Positions 45,910-56,190 of a DNA stretch of 64,000 nucleotides are shown here, piece after piece. Within the stretch, counting starts at the first letter, position 1. Each line of letters begins with the position of its first letter. The stretch is from Loktanella sp. Alg231-35 (GTDB taxonomy: Bacteria > Pseudomonadota > Alphaproteobacteria > Rhodobacterales > Rhodobacteraceae). The stretch spans positions 434,018 to 498,017 of the forward strand of contig NZ_FREV01000002.1 of the NCBI RefSeq assembly GCF_900143545.1, in the 5' to 3' direction. A model generated the notes under the pieces. The model saw only the letters and a program-made list of their open reading frames with translations. It was not told the DNA's origin and did not search any database. The position numbers and the translations under genes were made by a program.

Positions 45910-45921
45910 TAGTCAAATTGC

Positions 45922-47040
45922 TTAGCAGAGCTCTATCCAAGATGCGCCATCTTCCGAAGACCGCTGGCAAGCTTCCACAAAGCGCACGCCATCCAAACCG
46001 TCTTCAGCACCCAATGTGATGCTGGTTCTATCGTCCGAAATAATGACCTCTGCCGCCTCTCGATAGAGCGTTGCGAAGGCTTCCAGATAGCCCTCGGGGT
46101 GGCCCGCCGGAATGCGTGTAACGGCGATGGCAGCAGGATTTGCGGCTCCGCCGCCCCGAGTGATCTTTTGGGGGGCTTTCCCAAGTTCGGTAAACCACAC
46201 AACGTTCGGGTTTTCCTGGGCCCAGCGAAGCGAACCTTTAGTGCCGTAGACAGCCAAAGTCAGGTTGTTCTCATTGCCGATTGCGACTTGGCTGGCCCAG
46301 ATATGGCCGCGCGCGCCGCCGTCAAATTGCAGCGAGATGCGCGCGTCGTCATCGACCACGCGCCCTGCCACATGAGAGGTCAGCGTCGCACTCAGGGACG
46401 TGGTGCGCAGGCCGGTGACAAAACAGGCTAAATTATGGGCGTGGGTGCCGATGTCGCCAATGGCCCCGCCACCGGATTGGGCCGCATCCATGCGCCATTT
46501 GGCCTGCTTGTTATCTTCAGCCGGAGCCCCGCTGAGCCAGTCTTGCAAATAGTTCGCCTCAACGATCCGGATCTCGCCAAGTGCGCTTTCGGCCACCATC
46601 TGGCGTGCCTGCCGGATCATCGGGTAGCCGGTGTAATTGTGGGTGAGAAAGAAGTGCCCCTTGGAGGCTTGCGATGCGGCCGAGAGGCTTTCGGCTTGCG
46701 CCAGAGTCGCGGTCATCGGCTTGTCACAGATAACAGAGATGTCGCGTGCCAAGAACGCCTCGGCGATAGGACCATGAAGGTGGTTTGGGGTGACGATAGA
46801 CACGGCATCGATCCCGTCGGACCGCGCGGCCTCGGCTTTCGCCATCTCGTTAAAGTCCGCGTAGGAGCGGTCAGCATCAATGCCGAGCTCGGCAGCGGAA
46901 GCGTGGGCGCGTGCGGGGTCCGATGAAAGGGCGCCCGCGACCAGATCAAAACAGCCGTCCAAACGCGCGGCCATACGGTGTACGCCGCCGATGAACGCCC
47001 CTTGGCCGCCACCAACCATGCCGAGTTTCAGACGCGCCAT
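45922..47040 (-). CDS. Gfo/Idh/MocA-family oxidoreductase 1
   Basis: The 372-residue NAD(P)-dependent sugar dehydrogenase has the Rossmann start LKLGMVGGGQGAFIGGVHR, the CDKPMTATLAQAE block (Lys of the EKP motif) and the catalytic region GGGAIGDIGTHAHNLACF, where His is the proposed base. It is the last gene of the leftward sugar operon. Likely it oxidises a sugar or glycoside at a ring hydroxyl; the substrate is not visible. Confidence 0.88.
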   Translation of the reverse strand: MARLKLGMVGGGQGAFIGGVHRMAARLDGCFDLVAGALSSDPARAHASAAELGIDADRSYADFNEMAKAEAARSDGIDAVSIVTPNHLHGPIAEAFLARDISVICDKPMTATLAQAESLSAASQASKGHFFLTHNYTGYPMIRQARQMVAESALGEIRIVEANYLQDWLSGAPAEDNKQAKWRMDAAQSGGGAIGDIGTHAHNLACFVTGLRTTSLSATLTSHVAGRVVDDDARISLQFDGGARGHIWASQVAIGNENNLTLAVYGTKGSLRWAQENPNVVWFTELGKAPQKITRGGGAANPAAIAVTRIPAGHPEGYLEAFATLYREAAEVIISDDRTSITLGAEDGLDGVRFVEACQRSSEDGASWIELC

Positions 47041-47041
47041 T

Positions 47042-48097
47042 CTAGAACCCCATCATTTTGCGCAGGGCGGCTGTATCGGACTTACCGCCTGCGAAGTCGT
47101 CAAAGGCGCGTTTGGTCCGGCGGATCAGGTGATCTGCAATGAACGGTGCGCCTTCGGCGGCCCCTTGTTCTGGATGCTTCAGGCAGCATTCCCATTCCAG
47201 CACGGCCCAGCCGTCAAACCCGTATTGGGTAAGCTTGGAAAAGATGCCCTTAAAGTCGACCTGACCATCGCCAAGTGAACGGAAACGCCCCACGCGATCG
47301 GTCCAGTCGGCATAGCCGGAATAGACGCCTTGGCGACCTGTTGGATTGAACTCGGCGTCCTTGACGTGAAAGGCGCTGATGCGGTCATGGTAGATGTCGA
47401 TGAACGCCAGATAATCCATTTGCTGTAATAAGAAGTGCGAAGGGTCATAGGTGATCTTGCAGCGCGGGTGATTGTCGAGGGCGTCCAAAAAGCGCTCAAA
47501 AGTCGCCCCGTCAAACACGTCTTCACCGGGGTGGATTTCAAATCCGAAATCGACATCAGCTTCGTCGTAGATATCCAAGATAGGTTTCCAGCGCCGCGCC
47601 AGTTCTCCAAAGGCTTCGTTGATCAGGCCAGCGGGGCGTTGCGGCCATGGATAAAGATATGGAAACGCAAGCGATCCGGTAAAGCCGACGGCACCCTTCA
47701 ACTCGAGGTTCTGCGAGGCTTTCGCGACCTTAGTGACCTGATCCACAGCCCAAGCTTGCCGGGCGGCGAGTTTTCCATGCAGATGCTCTGGCGCGAAAGC
47801 ATCAAAGGCTGTGTCATAGGCCGGATGCACCGCCACAAGCTGGCTTTGCAGATGGCATGACAATTCAGTTATGGTCACGCCATTTTCGGCACAAATTCCA
47901 GCAATTTCATCGCAATACGCCTTGCTGGACGCGGCCTTGTCCAAATCAAAAACCCGCGCATCCCACGTTGGGATTTGCACGCCCTTATATCCCAAACTTG
48001 CGGCCCATTCAACAATTGCAGGCAGTGAATTAAACGGCGCCTCATCACCCAAAAATTGGGCGAGAAACAGCGCGGGGCCTTTGATGGAACTGGTCAT
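47042..48097 (-). CDS. Sugar phosphate isomerase/epimerase-fold enzyme 1
   Basis: The 351-residue TIM-barrel protein of the AP-endonuclease-2 family has metal-site stretches FGFEIHPGEDVFD, ITYDPSHFLLQQMD, FHVKDAEF and AVLEWECC. It is longer than the usual 260-290. It ends one base before the Gfo/Idh gene, so the two are coupled. Relatives include isomerases and lyases of 3-keto sugars. Confidence 0.86.
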   Translation of the reverse strand: MTSSIKGPALFLAQFLGDEAPFNSLPAIVEWAASLGYKGVQIPTWDARVFDLDKAASSKAYCDEIAGICAENGVTITELSCHLQSQLVAVHPAYDTAFDAFAPEHLHGKLAARQAWAVDQVTKVAKASQNLELKGAVGFTGSLAFPYLYPWPQRPAGLINEAFGELARRWKPILDIYDEADVDFGFEIHPGEDVFDGATFERFLDALDNHPRCKITYDPSHFLLQQMDYLAFIDIYHDRISAFHVKDAEFNPTGRQGVYSGYADWTDRVGRFRSLGDGQVDFKGIFSKLTQYGFDGWAVLEWECCLKHPEQGAAEGAPFIADHLIRRTKRAFDDFAGGKSDTAALRKMMGF

Positions 48098-48118
48098 GTT
48101 ACTCTCCGTCTTTTTCGA

Positions 48119-49240
48119 TCACGCCAACAAAGCGCGGGCCGCGTCGGGGCCAAGCACGTCGGGCCTGCTACAAGTGGTTGTCATTGTCAGGACCATGCCT
48201 GTTTCGCCAGCTTCCAAAATCGCCGTCATGACCTCGACCACATGGGTCGCGAAGTCTTCGTTGCAGCGATGCGGGCGGCCTTCGGCTATTGCCAAGGCCA
48301 TGTCCGCCAAGCCCGCACCACGGTAGTTGGCTTGGGTTTCTTCGAAATTGGGGGTGTTGAACGGATGATCCCATGATTTCTCGACAGGATCACCGCTGCG
48401 TTCGGTCACGGTCAGGATGCCACCAAAGAAGTTTGGGTCCGGCAAGTTCATCGTGCCTTCGGTGCCGTAAAGCTCCATGATCGGATGGTTGCTGGCCCAC
48501 ACATCCCAGCTGGCCAGCAGGGTAATGATCGCGCCGCTTTCAAAGGACAGAACGGAATGGATCGTGGTCGGGGTCTCAACTGGCACGGTTTCACCGTCGC
48601 GTGGGCCATTTTGGATGGTGCGCGTTTCGCTGGCCATGCCTGTGAAGCTCGTCACTTTTTTCACAGGGCCAAGCAGGTGCACCAGATTGCAGATATAATA
48701 GGGACCCAGATCAAGGATCGGTCCGCCGCCCTTTTGAAAGAAGAAGTCAGGGTTCGGATGCCAATCTTCCATACCGCTGGACATGACCACAGCCGCGCCA
48801 GAGGTGACTTTGCCGATTTCCTTTGTATCAATAAGATTGCGGGCCAACTGATGGCTGCCGCCCATGAACGTGTCAGGTGCCGATCCGATCCGCACATTGT
48901 TCGCTTTGGCGATGTCGCCCAACTCTTGTGCTTCCGCAAGGCTGAGAACAAAGGGTTTTTCGGAATAGACGTGCTTGCCCGCCTGCAAAATAGAGCGAGA
49001 CACAGAAACGTGGGCCGCAGGGATCGTGAGGTTGATGACCAGATCAACGTCCGTCGCAGCCAGCAGATACTCAACCGTCTCGGCCCGAACATCGAACTTG
49101 GCAGCCTGCGCGCGCGCATTGTCCATGTTGATATCGGCGACCGCAACGATCTCATAGCCTTTGAACATTGAGGCTAAGCTCAGGTAAGCCGTTGAGATAT
49201 TGCCGCATCCGATGATGCCAACGCCAAGGTTCTTAGTCAT
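48119..49240 (-). CDS. Gfo/Idh/MocA-family oxidoreductase 2
   Basis: The 373-residue protein has the Rossmann motif VGIIGCGNISTAYLS, the EKP motif (VYSEKPFVLSLAEAQ), and the catalytic stretch GGGPILDLGPYYICNLVHLLG. ATG 49240 has GGGAGG upstream; the longer frame crosses the previous gene. It overlaps the upstream isomerase gene by 8 nt. With enzyme 1 the operon has two distinct dehydrogenases. Confidence 0.88.
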   Translation of the reverse strand: MTKNLGVGIIGCGNISTAYLSLASMFKGYEIVAVADINMDNARAQAAKFDVRAETVEYLLAATDVDLVINLTIPAAHVSVSRSILQAGKHVYSEKPFVLSLAEAQELGDIAKANNVRIGSAPDTFMGGSHQLARNLIDTKEIGKVTSGAAVVMSSGMEDWHPNPDFFFQKGGGPILDLGPYYICNLVHLLGPVKKVTSFTGMASETRTIQNGPRDGETVPVETPTTIHSVLSFESGAIITLLASWDVWASNHPIMELYGTEGTMNLPDPNFFGGILTVTERSGDPVEKSWDHPFNTPNFEETQANYRGAGLADMALAIAEGRPHRCNEDFATHVVEVMTAILEAGETGMVLTMTTTCSRPDVLGPDAARALLA

Positions 49241-49997
49241 GGCCGTCCTCCCACAAAGTCTTGAAAGCGGCCGCGGAGCGGGTGGCGTAGCCGATCGGAT
49301 CGCTCGGTTTGTCGTGCTCCAAGGCATAAACTAGATCACTCGATGCACTGCGGCAGGCCTGCAAAAGCGACGCCCAATCCATTGTGCCTGCACCTAGATC
49401 GGACCAACCGTCCTGATCTAGATTGGTCCCGCTGGGTGCAATGTCTTTGACGTGAATAGCCGACAGGCGGTTGCCATAACGCTGGATGTATTCGATCGGG
49501 TCACGTCCGCCGCGCACGATCCATGCCAGATCGGCCTCCCACGCAATATCGGGTGCCGTGTCGAGCAAGATGTCCATCGGCGTGCTGCCGTCATCCAACG
49601 CCACAAATTCAAAGTCGTGGTTGTGCCAGCCGAACGTGATGCCGCGTGCAGCGTATTTCTTGCCCGCATCGTTCAGGCGCTTGCCCAGTGCGGCCCAGCC
49701 TTCGGCGGTGTCGGGGCGGTCTTTTTCTTCAAGGTAAGGCGCGAAGACACGGGTTATCCCAAGGCCCTCTGCAATGCCCATTGTGGCCTCGAAATCAGAC
49801 GCGATATCGTCTAGCCCCATATGGCCTGACGGCATGGAAATCCCGTTGGCATCCATCGCCGCGCGGTAGGCCGACGGGTCGCCGTAAACACCGCCGTAGC
49901 CTTCGACAGTGGTGATCCCAAGGGCGGGCAATTGCGCCAAGAGTGCGATTTGATCAGCGCAGTCGCGCATCGAATAAAGTTGCAGTGCTGGTGTCAT
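49233..49997 (-). CDS. Sugar phosphate isomerase/epimerase-fold enzyme 2
   Basis: The 254-residue AP-endonuclease-2-like TIM barrel begins TPALQLYSMRDCADQIALLA. Metal-site regions are FGWHNHDFEF, WEADLAWIVRGG, IHVKDIAP and VYALEHDKPSDP. It is closer in length to the typical family than enzyme 1. The operon lies between ABC-transporter and dehydrogenase genes; substrate unknown. Confidence 0.86.
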   Translation of the reverse strand: MTPALQLYSMRDCADQIALLAQLPALGITTVEGYGGVYGDPSAYRAAMDANGISMPSGHMGLDDIASDFEATMGIAEGLGITRVFAPYLEEKDRPDTAEGWAALGKRLNDAGKKYAARGITFGWHNHDFEFVALDDGSTPMDILLDTAPDIAWEADLAWIVRGGRDPIEYIQRYGNRLSAIHVKDIAPSGTNLDQDGWSDLGAGTMDWASLLQACRSASSDLVYALEHDKPSDPIGYATRSAAAFKTLWEDGHD

Positions 49998-50013
49998 GTG
50001 TCTGGTTCCAAAA

Positions 50014-51093
<1,080 letters not shown>

Positions 51094-51100
51094 GTGTATA

Positions 51101-52006
51101 TCAGCCTTTGACTGCGCCGGCGGCAATGCCGCGGACAAAGAGTTTGCCAGAGGCAAAATAAATAACGAGAGGGACCAGACCGGTCAGTAGTGTCGCCGCC
51201 ATATTGACGTTGTATTCTTTAACGCCCTGCACCGAGTTCACGATATTATTGAGCTGCACAGTCATCGGATATGTAGCGGGTTTGGTGTAGATCACCCCGA
51301 ACAGGAAGTCGTTCCAGATGCCTGTGACTTGCAGAATGATCGCGACCACAAAGATCGGCAGAGCCATCGGTATCATGATCTGGAAATAGATCTGCCAGAA
51401 CCCTGCCCCGTCCACACGCGCAGCTTTGAATAGCTCTTCGGGAATGGAGGTAAAGTAATTGCGAAACAGCAGCGTCAGGATAGGCATACCGAAGACCGTG
51501 TGCACAAGCACCAGCCCCCAGATTGACCCCATCAGCCCGATTTCGCGCAGCATAATCACGATGGGGTAAAGCATGGTCTGATAGGGAATAAAGGCGCCGA
51601 TGATCAGGATCGTAAAGAAGGTTTCGGAGCCTTTGAATTTCCAATTGCTCAGCGCGTAGCCGTTGACGGATGCAATCGCGATGGACAGCAGGACCGACGG
51701 AACCAGAATACGCACCGAATTGCCAAAGCCACGCGATAGACCGTCGCAATTGATGCCAGTACAGGCCTCTGACCATGCTTTGACCCAGGGTTCGAACGTG
51801 ATTTCCATTGGCGGGCCGAACACGTTGCCCATACGGATTTCCGGCATCCCCTTGAGGGAGGTGACGATCATCACATAAAGTGGCAACAGGTAATACATGG
51901 AGACCATGATCAGCGTTCCGTACAGGAAGATGTTGGAACGCGAGAAGGCTCTTTTGGGTTTTGGCCCACGCGGATCGACAGAGGTGTTTGTTGTCATGTC
52001 AGCCAC
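51101..52006 (-). CDS. Sugar ABC permease (MalG-like)
   Basis: The 301-residue membrane protein has six spans and the EAA loop EELFKAARVDGAGFWQIYFQIMIPMALP, written here in parts, that contacts the ATPase. The GTG start at 52006 has GGAGG 8 nt upstream and overlaps the partner permease gene by 8 nt; ATG 51997 is the alternative. Confidence 0.92.
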   Translation of the reverse strand: MADMTTNTSVDPRGPKPKRAFSRSNIFLYGTLIMVSMYYLLPLYVMIVTSLKGMPEIRMGNVFGPPMEITFEPWVKAWSEACTGINCDGLSRGFGNSVRILVPSVLLSIAIASVNGYALSNWKFKGSETFFTILIIGAFIPYQTMLYPIVIMLREIGLMGSIWGLVLVHTVFGMPILTLLFRNYFTSIPEELFKAARVDGAGFWQIYFQIMIPMALPIFVVAIILQVTGIWNDFLFGVIYTKPATYPMTVQLNNIVNSVQGVKEYNVNMAATLLTGLVPLVIYFASGKLFVRGIAAGAVKG

Positions 52007-52916
52007 GTTTCCGGCCTCCGAATTCGAGGTACGCCCAAGGGATCAGGATAATCACAACAGAGCAGAGCATCATGGTTGACGCGGCAAATCCTTGCCCAAG
52101 GTTTTGGGCGCGGAACATCAGTTCAATCACGTATTTCGCGGGCACTTCTGAGCTAAGCCCCGGTCCGCCGCCCGTTTGGGCAACGACCAGATCATAAAGC
52201 TTGATGATGCCCGCCGCGATCAGCACCAGTGCTGTCACAAACACGGGCCGCATCATTGGGATAATCACCATGACATAGGTTTTGACTGTACCGATCCCGT
52301 CGACCCTGGTGGCTTTCCAGATGTCTTCATCAATGCCGCGCAGACCTGCCAGCATGATGCACATGATCAACCCCGACCCCTGCCAAATGCCCGCAATCAG
52401 CAGACCAAACATCACAATGTCAGGGTTGTTCAGCGGATCGAAGTTAAACGTCGTCCAACCCCAATCGCGCACAACACTTTGCATCCCAAAATCGGGATTC
52501 AAAATCCACTGCCATGCAAGGCCGGTCACAACGAATGACAGGGCAAAAGGATATAGGAAAATGGACCGAAAAACACCTTCGAACCGGATCTTTCGATCAA
52601 GGCACGCCGCGAGAGTGAAACCGATAACCAAGGTCAGGATCAACGAGCAGATGCCATAAATGCCAAGATTCTTGATCGAAATCATCCAACGATCAGACGA
52701 CCAGAGCCGTTCGTATTGATCAAAGCCGACCCAGTTGGTCTTGGGCAACATGCGCGAACCGGTGAAAGAATATGTGACAGTCCATGCGGTCCCGCCCACA
52801 AAGACGACAAGGGCCGTCAGGATCATCGGCAACGACGCAAGCTTTGCCATCCAGTTCTTGAGCAGCTTGCGCGGGCGCTTGTTTTTATGTGCAGGGGGGT
52901 CCGAGGCCACGGTCAT
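51999..52916 (-). CDS. Sugar ABC permease (MalF-like)
   Basis: The 305-residue protein has six membrane spans and the EAA-like loop DEDIWKATRVDGIGTVKTYVMVIIP, in parts. It also has the MalF-type YDLVVAQTGGGPG segment near the C-terminus. It pairs with the MalG-like permease, and their coding regions overlap. It is preceded by a hairpin that separates it from the binding-protein gene. Confidence 0.92.
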   Translation of the reverse strand: MTVASDPPAHKNKRPRKLLKNWMAKLASLPMILTALVVFVGGTAWTVTYSFTGSRMLPKTNWVGFDQYERLWSSDRWMISIKNLGIYGICSLILTLVIGFTLAACLDRKIRFEGVFRSIFLYPFALSFVVTGLAWQWILNPDFGMQSVVRDWGWTTFNFDPLNNPDIVMFGLLIAGIWQGSGLIMCIMLAGLRGIDEDIWKATRVDGIGTVKTYVMVIIPMMRPVFVTALVLIAAGIIKLYDLVVAQTGGGPGLSSEVPAKYVIELMFRAQNLGQGFAASTMMLCSVVIILIPWAYLEFGGRKRG

Positions 52917-52962
52917 CGTGTCGGCTCCATTTAGATTGTCAAAAGGGGTATTGGATTATTAA

Positions 52963-52989
52963 TGGCTCGGCGAACACGCCGCCAAGCCA
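52963..52989 (-). repeat. Intercistronic hairpin after the binding-protein gene
   Basis: Read leftward, TGGCTTGGCG and CGCCGAGCCA form a 10-bp stem with one G:T pair and a 7-nt loop. There is no T tract. Such hairpins often protect the upstream binding-protein mRNA, so more binding protein than permease is made. Confidence 0.5.
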
Positions 52990-53007
52990 CTTATCGCAGT
53001 GAGGAAA

Positions 53008-54249
53008 TTAGTCTGCATTTTCGATGATGTCAGCGTAGGTTGCTTGAGCGTCTGCTGCGGACATGTCGCCGGACCAGAACTGTGCCTGCAGATCTTCGAT
53101 CTGGAGGGTTGTGTCCTGAGAGAACGAGATGTCTCCCGATGGCAAAACGCCACCGTTTGCAAGGATTTCAAGGCCCTTTTGCATGCAACCGTTTGCTGTG
53201 GACATATCGATGTCACCGCGCACTGGCAGCGAACCCTTGGCAAGGTTGAAGGACACCTGAACTTCAGGTGAGATCAGCAATGCAGCAAGCTCCAGTTGCG
53301 CAGCTGTGATTTCAGGATCGTCGTTCACTGGGAAGTAGAATGCATCACCACCCGTGTCGATCACAGGGTTCAGACCAAGACCTGGCAGGCAGGAGTAATC
53401 AGTCCCCTCAACTTGTTCAGCAACAGAGAATTCACCCTGCGCCCAGTCACCCATGATTTGTGCACCAGCTTCGCCCGTGATGACCATGTTTGTGGCCATG
53501 TTCCAGTCCTGTACGTTGGATCCTCTTGCCAGCTCGCGTGCGGCGACAACAGCTTCAAAAGCGGCAGTGTATTCTGGGCCGCGTGCCGCATCAGCGTTCT
53601 TGTCGATGTTAACCGCGTCCCAAGCGTCCTGACCGGCAACCGCAAGTGTGATCGCGCCGAATGCGATGTTTTGCTGCCAGCCTTGCTGACCCATCGCCAA
53701 TGGCAATGTTCCAGCGGTTTGGAGATCGGCAGCAGACGCTACGAATTCGTTCCAATCCGTTGGCACTTCGAGCCCAGCGTTTTCATAAGCGGCGTGAGAC
53801 AACCAGATCCACTGTGCGGAATGGATGTTAACCGGAACACAGTAAATTTTACCGTCCAGCGTACAGGCCTCCAGCAAGGAAGATGGGTTCACGATGTCAG
53901 CCCAGCCGCCAGCTTCGGCAACCTCTGTTAGATCAAGAAGCAAGCCAGCTTCGATCAACTCTTCCGCTTGACGGCCGTGGTTCAACTGTGTCGCAGCCAT
54001 CGGATCACCGCCGATGATGCGCGAAATAATGATGGGGCGCGCTGTGCCGCCGGAACCGGCGATTGCGCCATCGACCCACGTGTTGCCTGTGGCGTTCCAA
54101 GCGTCGGCAAATTTGCCCACGGCGGCGGCTTCGCCACCAGAAGTCCACCAATGGGTGACTTCCAGCTCAACGCCTTGGGCTGTTGCCACGGTTGCAGATG
54201 CAGCAGTGAGTGCGGTCCCCACCAATAGAGACTTCAAGATATTTGACAT
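53008..54249 (-). CDS. Sugar ABC extracellular substrate-binding protein (CUT1)
   Basis: The 413-residue product has a signal peptide (MSNILKSLLVGTALTAASAT, then VATAQ). The mature protein starts VELEVTHWWTSGGEAAAVGK, a start typical of glucose/mannose-type CUT1 binding proteins. Aromatic residues in SAQWIWLSHAAYEN and GWQQNIAF suit sugar stacking. It is the first gene of the operon, divergent from lacI-type regulator, with two operators between. Confidence 0.93.
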   Translation of the reverse strand: MSNILKSLLVGTALTAASATVATAQGVELEVTHWWTSGGEAAAVGKFADAWNATGNTWVDGAIAGSGGTARPIIISRIIGGDPMAATQLNHGRQAEELIEAGLLLDLTEVAEAGGWADIVNPSSLLEACTLDGKIYCVPVNIHSAQWIWLSHAAYENAGLEVPTDWNEFVASAADLQTAGTLPLAMGQQGWQQNIAFGAITLAVAGQDAWDAVNIDKNADAARGPEYTAAFEAVVAARELARGSNVQDWNMATNMVITGEAGAQIMGDWAQGEFSVAEQVEGTDYSCLPGLGLNPVIDTGGDAFYFPVNDDPEITAAQLELAALLISPEVQVSFNLAKGSLPVRGDIDMSTANGCMQKGLEILANGGVLPSGDISFSQDTTLQIEDLQAQFWSGDMSAADAQATYADIIENAD

Positions 54250-54314
54250 TTTTTTCCTCCCAGAAACGCGGCTTTGCGCAAGGTAATTTGAAATTGCATG
54301 GTGCTCTCCTGACC

Positions 54315-54330
54315 TTGCAATCGATTACAT
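54315..54330. promoter_or_regulatory. LacI-type operator 1
   Basis: TTGCAATCGATTACAT has a palindromic core AATCGATT. Its exact reverse complement occurs at 54365-54380, 50 bp away. It lies 66 nt upstream of the binding-protein start. Confidence 0.75.
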
Positions 54331-54364
54331 AGTGATCTGGCATTGATGTTTGTGTCAACAAAAT

Positions 54365-54380
54365 ATGTAATCGATTGCAA
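54365..54380. promoter_or_regulatory. LacI-type operator 2
   Basis: ATGTAATCGATTGCAA is the exact reverse complement of operator 1. It lies 27 nt upstream of the LacI-family start, so it suits autorepression, and the pair suits looping. Confidence 0.75.
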
Positions 54381-54406
54381 ATCGGAGCTAAACGCAGGGC
54401 AATCAA

Positions 54407-55429
54407 GTGGTAAAAACCTCGACACTTCAGGACGTTGCACGGGTTGCAAAAGTCTCGACTGCGACGGTCTCGCGGACGCTATCAAACCCTGACGTCGTAT
54501 CCGAATCAACAAGGCGACGGGTGTCAGAGGCCGTCAAAGTGACTGGCTATCGGATAAATCGCGCCGCGCGAAACCTGCGCACCCAGCGCTCACATTCGGT
54601 CCTGGTTTTGCTTCCCGATCTGGCCAATCCGTTCTTCTCGACGATCCTCGAAGGCATCTCTCGTATCTTGTCACGACAAGGATATTCGATGCTTATTGCC
54701 AGCACCAAACAGGTGCTCGACAGCGGGGATCGGCTGACCGATTATCTGGATGATGCCCGCGCCGACGGAATGATCATTCTCGATGGCGGGCTTGATCCAG
54801 ACGTTGTTGAAATGCTCGAAAACGCACCGCAATCCAAACGCGTTCTCTTTGCCTGCGAGTGGATCGACGGTGCGAATTTTCCATCAGTTCGGTGTCAAAA
54901 CCGCCAGGGTACGCGCACCGCGGTGGACCATTTGTATGACCTCGGCCACCGCAAGATCGCCCATGTGACCGGTCCTGAGGGCAATGTTTTAATGCACACC
55001 CGCAAGGACGCCTTTGTTACCGAATTGGGAAAACTAAATCTTGAGCTGAAGCCGGAGTGGATCATTGCTGGTGATTTCTCGCTCGCGGCGGGGTGTCAGG
55101 CTGCGCAGGCGTGGATCACTTTAGACGATCGCCCCACAGCGGTTTTCTGTGCGTCCGATCAACTAGCGATGGGCTTTATCGCAGAACTATCGCGCTATAG
55201 TTTCAAAGTGCCTAACGATGTGTCGGTTATGGGGTTTGATGACATCGATTTGGCGGAACAGTTCATTCCGCCGCTGACGTCGATCAGGCAGGATCGCCTG
55301 ATGATCGGCGAAACCGCAGCGAAAATGCTCATGGAGCGGATCTTAGCCCCCAATGAAGAGCATTCGGTGCACGCCGCAGTCTTGCCGGTATCGCTCGTTG
55401 TTCGAGAAAGCACGGCATCACTAAACTGA
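54407..55429 (+). CDS. LacI-family transcriptional regulator
   Basis: The 340-residue protein has the LacI headpiece (TLQDVARVAKVSTATVSRTLS, with hinge AARNLRTQRSHSV) and the sugar-binding core (DLANPFFSTILEGI, CASDQLAMGFIAELSRY, SVMGFDDIDLAEQFIPPLTSI). The start is GTG with AGGG upstream. It very likely represses the divergent sugar operon through the two inverted operators; the inducer is unknown. Confidence 0.93.
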   Translation: MVKTSTLQDVARVAKVSTATVSRTLSNPDVVSESTRRRVSEAVKVTGYRINRAARNLRTQRSHSVLVLLPDLANPFFSTILEGISRILSRQGYSMLIASTKQVLDSGDRLTDYLDDARADGMIILDGGLDPDVVEMLENAPQSKRVLFACEWIDGANFPSVRCQNRQGTRTAVDHLYDLGHRKIAHVTGPEGNVLMHTRKDAFVTELGKLNLELKPEWIIAGDFSLAAGCQAAQAWITLDDRPTAVFCASDQLAMGFIAELSRYSFKVPNDVSVMGFDDIDLAEQFIPPLTSIRQDRLMIGETAAKMLMERILAPNEEHSVHAAVLPVSLVVRESTASLN

Positions 55430-55641
55430 CCGAGAAAGCCTTTGGATTCAGAGAAGGTGCTAACATCTCACCCGTAACAGTTCGTTGATGTCGACGACAG
55501 AAAGCGGCCATTGTCTTCGCAAGAACCGAGACCAGCTACGTCCGCAACCAAGTCATCTGGCCCCCGATTTTGCTGCATCATGCATGAACGGCTGGTTTGG
55601 TGAAATTGCTGATCCGCGTTCGCACCCGCAGCAAACACCAG
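55430..55641. other. Intergenic region without recognisable gene
   Basis: The 212 nt between the LacI-family gene and the IS66 remnant hold no convincing frame on either strand and no clear terminator. They may be mobile-element debris. Confidence 0.4.
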
Positions 55642-55890
55642 TTATGCAGCCAGCGCCGCAAAACGCCACGGCATCAGCTCGTCAATGCGGTTGATCTTGT
55701 GATCCGCGATACGTTCCAACACCCAAGTCAGCCATGCCTGGGGATCTACATTGTTCAGCTTGGCAGTCTCGATCAGGGTGTATGCAATGGCTGCCGATTT
55801 GCCGCCACGCAGCGATCCCATAAACAGGTAGTTCTTTCTGCCCGGTACAATAGGGCACATCGCGCGTTCGGCTGCCCAGTGATTGGGACC
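55642..55890 (-). pseudogene. IS66-family transposase C-terminal remnant
   Basis: The frame matches the end of IS66 Tnp[59 protein letters not shown]. About 85 residues remain of roughly 500, with the catalytic DDE domain gone and no terminal repeats recognised. It separates the sugar island from the betaine genes. Confidence 0.8.
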
Positions 55891-55911
55891 CTTGGGCATC
55901 GTAAGTAGCAA

Positions 55912-56190
55912 CTATTCTGCTATGACATAGACTTATTCTAACAGTCTCCTGTGGTACAATATGGGGTATTTTTCTGCATATCCATGTTTGTTAAAGCAAT
56001 AACAATACTTTACGTGATAATCGCGGCGGACTATCTCTCCGCCAATGTCCCTCGCGACCTTTCCCCCAAAATCCATCCCTACGATCCAAAACCGACATAA
56101 TGCGCCGTGAAACCGGTCTAGACAGGTCTGTTCAGCCCAAGGCAAAGTTCTGGACAATACTGTATAGGCTTGCGAGCGAAGGATCTGAAT
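55912..56190. other. A+T-rich upstream region of the DMGDH-type gene
   Basis: These 279 nt contain no supported gene. They are richer in A+T and should carry the promoter of the DMGDH-MttB unit. A GTCTAGAC palindrome near 56118 could be an operator, but the evidence is weak. Confidence 0.35.

Noticed and set aside
51783..51796. ACCCAGGGTTCGAA matches part of the tRNA-Ser T arm and could be an att copy
   Set aside because: Lies inside the permease coding sequence and covers only 14 nt without the acceptor end.
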